In this document: piece after piece, positions 5,242 through 7,156 of the stretch
How the letters are laid out: each line of letters starts with the position of its first letter
Position numbering within the stretch: the first letter of the stretch is position 1
Origin: BS750m-G28 sp035527235
Lineage (GTDB): Archaea; Thermoproteota; Bathyarchaeia; TCS64
Length of the DNA stretch: 7,156 nt
Assembly (NCBI GenBank): GCA_035527235.1
Contig: DATLAV010000135.1
Location: 1-7,156, forward strand
Direction: 5' to 3'
The notes under the pieces: generated by a model
What the model was told of the DNA's origin: nothing
The model's database searches: none
What the model saw: the letters and a program-made list of their open reading frames with translations, nothing else
Position numbers and translations under genes: made by a program

Positions 5242-6875
5242 ACCCATCCTCCGTACACGGGGTGCTTGCAGCAGATGGCCTCGATGAGGTAGGGCTCGTC
5301 GCCGGCGTTCGCCTTGAGGGCTCTCCTGAGGGCGGGGGCGACCTCGTCGGGGTCCTCGACGCGCTCCGCCTTGATGCCCAAGGCCTCGGCGACCTTGGCG
5401 GTGCTCTGGAGGTCGTGGTCGGTGACCTCGTAGGTGTAGGGGCTGTGGCCCTTGCCCCAGAAGCCAGGGCCGTAGCCCCCGAAGCCATCGTTGTTGATGT
5501 GGACAGTGGTGACGCCAAGGCTGTGGCGCTTGAGGGCTTCCCAGTTGCCCATCTGGTAGCCGACGCCGGCGTCCCCGGTGACGCTGACGACCTGCCTCTC
5601 TGGCATCGCCAGCTTGGCGCCGATGGAGGCGCCTAGGCCGAAGCCGAGGGTGGTGACGTTGCCCCAGCCCAGGAATCCGTGGGGGACCCTGGCCTCGTAG
5701 ACGGTGCTCAGCTGGTCCCTGGTGTTCCCGGATTCGTGTGTAACGAAGCTGTTCTCCATGTCGAGGACGTTCATCAACTCGGCGTAGACCCTGTAGGGGT
5801 TGACGGGGGTCTCCCCGGACTCCATGAGGGAGCCGTACTTTTTCATCTTGACTTTCCTCGCCTCCTCGATCCTGCCGGTGAGTCCCGGGTCCCCCGGCCT
5901 GCTCCCCTGCCTCTCCAGCTCCTCGGTGAGCTGCCTGAGCACGAGCTTGGCGTCTCCGATGATAGCGTGGTCGACGGCGTAGCCGAGGTTGAGGTCTGAG
6001 CCGTCGACGGTGCACTGGATGATCCTCTTGTCGGCGGGGATGGTGTGGCCGAAGTGGCTCAGCGTGGTGCCGACACCTACGGTGATGACGGTGTCCGCCC
6101 CCTTGAGGAAGCGTTCAGCGGGCTCCCCCCTGACCCCCAGGGAGAGGGGGTGGTCCTCGGGGAAAGCGCTCTTTGCCTTCAGGGTGGTGAGGACCGGGAG
6201 CCTCGCCATCTCGGCGAAGGCGCGCAGCTCATCGCAGGCGTCGGCGGAGAAGACCCCCTGCCCGGCGTAGAGGATTGGGGCAGTCGCTGCCTTCAGGGCC
6301 CTGATCGCCCTCTCCACGTCCCTGGGGTCGCCCTGAGACCTCCACCTGGGGACGGGTGTGTAGGTGTGGGCGTCCTCGTCGAGCTCCCCAAGGCCCCTGG
6401 GGAGCTCCAGGAGAACGGGAGCGGGCCTCCCTGTCCTGAGCTGGGTGAACGCCCTCCTCATGTACTCGGGGACCCTGTCCGCAGCGTTGATGTAGCCACT
6501 CCACTTGGTGACGCTGGAGAAGCCGCTCTGGATGTTGAACCTCTCCCTGCCGAGGCTGCCGAGGGGCACGCCATCGGTGAGGCAGAGGAGGGGCACAGAG
6601 TCCTCGTAGGCCTGGGCGAGGGCGCCGTAGGCCATCTGGGTGCCCGCGGCGTTGGCGCCGCCCATGACGCTGCAGACGCCGAAGGCGTTGCCGTTGGAGA
6701 CCCTGCTGTAGCCGTCGGCGACCGCGACGGCGTATCGTTCGTCCCTCATCATGAGGTTGGGGAGGCCCTCCTCACCGCAGGCGTTGTTGAAGACGTTGGT
6801 GGGAAAGGTACTCACTCCCCTGACGCCCTCCTTCCTGAGGATCCTGACAAGTCCGTTGACCGCTTTTACTTTCAA
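5232..6875 (-). CDS. Thiamine-diphosphate enzyme, acetolactate-synthase-like family
   Basis: The product is 547 residues, typical of a ThDP-dependent 2-oxo-acid decarboxylase or carboligase. Three domains are visible: an N-terminal pyrimidine-binding domain (about 1-165) with the conserved catalytic Glu47 in RDERYAVAVADGYSR and the VMGGANAAG and EDSVPLLCLTDGVP blocks; a central domain (about 185-320) with ATAPILYAGQGV; and a C-terminal diphosphate-binding domain (about 360-540) with GDA at 434-436 and NN at 461-462. The cofactor motif is normally GDG...NN; here Ala replaces the last Gly, while the Mg2+ ligands Asp435 and Asn462 are kept. After NN the chain runs DGFGGYGPGFWGKGHSPY, unlike the NNGYGMVRQWQ-type segment of true acetolactate synthase, and no regulatory subunit gene is nearby, so biosynthetic IlvB is unlikely. 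Candidate roles are decarboxylation or carboligation of a 2-oxo acid. The start is TTG 6875: a later start such as GTG 6815 would remove the first helix of the fold. Confidence 0.92.
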   Translation of the reverse strand: MKVKAVNGLVRILRKEGVRGVSTFPTNVFNNACGEEGLPNLMMRDERYAVAVADGYSRVSNGNAFGVCSVMGGANAAGTQMAYGALAQAYEDSVPLLCLTDGVPLGSLGRERFNIQSGFSSVTKWSGYINAADRVPEYMRRAFTQLRTGRPAPVLLELPRGLGELDEDAHTYTPVPRWRSQGDPRDVERAIRALKAATAPILYAGQGVFSADACDELRAFAEMARLPVLTTLKAKSAFPEDHPLSLGVRGEPAERFLKGADTVITVGVGTTLSHFGHTIPADKRIIQCTVDGSDLNLGYAVDHAIIGDAKLVLRQLTEELERQGSRPGDPGLTGRIEEARKVKMKKYGSLMESGETPVNPYRVYAELMNVLDMENSFVTHESGNTRDQLSTVYEARVPHGFLGWGNVTTLGFGLGASIGAKLAMPERQVVSVTGDAGVGYQMGNWEALKRHSLGVTTVHINNDGFGGYGPGFWGKGHSPYTYEVTDHDLQSTAKVAEALGIKAERVEDPDEVAPALRRALKANAGDEPYLIEAICCKHPVYGGWVRG

Positions 6876-6905
6876 CTATAAAACCAATGTTTAATCTATG
6901 CCCAT

Positions 6906-6916
6906 GTCAAGAAAAG
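6906..6916 (-). promoter_or_regulatory. Candidate promoter element upstream of the ThDP-enzyme gene
   Basis: On the minus strand this reads CTTTTCTTGAC, identical to the sequence upstream of the SDR gene and at nearly the same distance from the start codon (30 versus 28 bases). A clearer TATA-like TTTTATAG at 6877-6884 is too close to the TTG to drive a transcript that includes it. Confidence 0.25.
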
Positions 6917-6970
6917 GTGATCGGCTTGGGAAGCAGGGTTACTCCATCCATTAGATAACCCCTCATCCAA

Positions 6971-6980
6971 TCACCGGTGA
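6971..6980. repeat. Perfect 10-bp palindrome
   Basis: TCACCGGTGA equals its own reverse complement. It stands about 95 bp upstream of the ThDP-enzyme start, inside AT-rich DNA where a GC-centred palindrome is less expected. It could bind a dimeric regulator; there is no independent support. Confidence 0.3.
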
Positions 6981-7099
6981 GAACGATCTTAAACCCATTT
7001 AGCGAGCGTAATGGACACAGAATAATTTGATTTAAGGTCTAAAATTGATATAGGCCTGAAAAATTGACCTGATCAAGCTTTGAACTGAGAAAATTACCC

Positions 7100-7156
7100 G
7101 AAGAACATCATTCCATAATGGAACGAACATTCCATTTTGATCTCTCCATGTTCTTC
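7100..7156. repeat. Nested inverted-repeat cluster at the right edge
   Basis: GAAGAACAT (7100-7108) and ATGTTCTTC (7148-7156) are perfect 9-bp complements and the right arm ends exactly at the window edge. Inside are TTCCAT (7111-7116), ATGGAA (7118-7123) and TTCCAT (7130-7135), so the middle copy can pair with either neighbour: TTCCATAATGGAA is a palindrome with one central base, and 7118-7135 is a 6-bp stem with a 6-base loop. GAACAT also recurs at 7103-7108 and 7125-7130. This may be an operator array, a structured RNA, or the end of a small mobile element. Confidence 0.5.

Larger units (their letters stand above)
6876..7156. other. AT-rich non-coding region upstream of the ThDP-enzyme gene
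   Basis: These 281 bases are much richer in A and T than the genes. No tRNA, rRNA or convincing protein gene was found on either strand. The left part should carry the ThDP-enzyme promoter. The right part holds A/T-rich TATA-like stretches (for example GATTTAAGG at 7029-7037 and TTGATATAGG at 7045-7054) that could serve a plus-strand gene beyond the window. A short frame from ATG 7118 is open to the right edge but is only 13 codons. Confidence 0.5.

Noticed and set aside
5167..6015. A 282-codon minus-strand open frame overlapping the ThDP-enzyme gene in another frame.
   Set aside because: The product is dominated by Arg, Pro, Gly and His with no conserved motif; the overlapping frame carries the GDA...NN motif and domain structure.
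6045..6881. A 278-codon plus-strand open frame opposite the 5' half of the ThDP-enzyme gene.
   Set aside because: It is antisense to a gene with clear family motifs. Its translation is rich in Gly, Val, Glu and Pro without recognisable domains, as expected for a shadow frame in GC-rich DNA.
7118..7156. Possible start of a new gene: ATG at 7118 followed by 13 open codons to the edge, with an A/T-rich stretch near the leaderless-promoter distance.
   Set aside because: Thirteen open codons are expected by chance about half the time, and the region overlaps the inverted-repeat cluster. More sequence to the right would settle it.
1..7156. CRISPR arrays, insertion sequences, toxin-antitoxin or defence genes.
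   Set aside because: There are no regularly spaced repeats, no transposase or nuclease-like frames and no small paired genes; every substantial gene belongs to an ordinary metabolic or transport family.

Overview
Organism. The window looks archaeal, most likely from a fairly GC-rich member of the Thermoproteota/TACK side, but it cannot be placed more precisely from sequence alone. The reasons are AT-rich TATA-type boxes at archaeal spacing in front of both transporter genes (one transcript apparently leaderless), short or absent leaders, probable TTG start codons, and arginine codons dominated by AGG/AGA in most genes. No rRNA, tRNA, CRISPR array, transposase or prophage gene was seen.

Layout. 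(1) 2-733, plus strand: the C-terminal part of an amidase-signature hydrolase, cut by the left edge and followed by a hairpin and pyrimidine-rich tract. (2) 852-1658, plus: a classical short-chain dehydrogenase/reductase (SDR) with clearly different codon usage and an unusual Glu in its nucleotide-binding glycine motif. (3) 1894-2568, plus: a HAD-superfamily phosphatase of the phosphoglycolate-phosphatase type, preceded by a small inverted repeat. (4) 2622-3836, minus: a 12-helix MFS transporter, convergent with the phosphatase. (5) 3996-5222, plus: a second MFS transporter, divergent from the first across a 159-bp shared promoter region. (6) 5232-6875, minus: a thiamine-diphosphate (ThDP) enzyme of the acetolactate-synthase-like family, convergent with the second transporter with only 9 bp between stop codons. 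(7) 6876-7156: an AT-rich non-coding region with several palindromes and an inverted-repeat cluster cut by the right edge.

How the genes may work together. An amidase, an SDR, a phosphatase, a ThDP carboligase/decarboxylase and two permeases suggest uptake and catabolism of small organic molecules such as amides, alcohols and 2-oxo acids. The genes alternate in strand and most have their own promoter region, so this is a neighbourhood of single-gene units rather than an operon, and a shared pathway is inference only.

Novelty. No clearly new multi-gene system is visible. The items most worth a second look are the right-edge inverted-repeat cluster, the foreign-looking SDR with its Gly-to-Glu change, the ThDP enzyme of unknown specificity with a GDA cofactor motif, the divergent transporter pair, and the inverted repeats at both convergent gene junctions.
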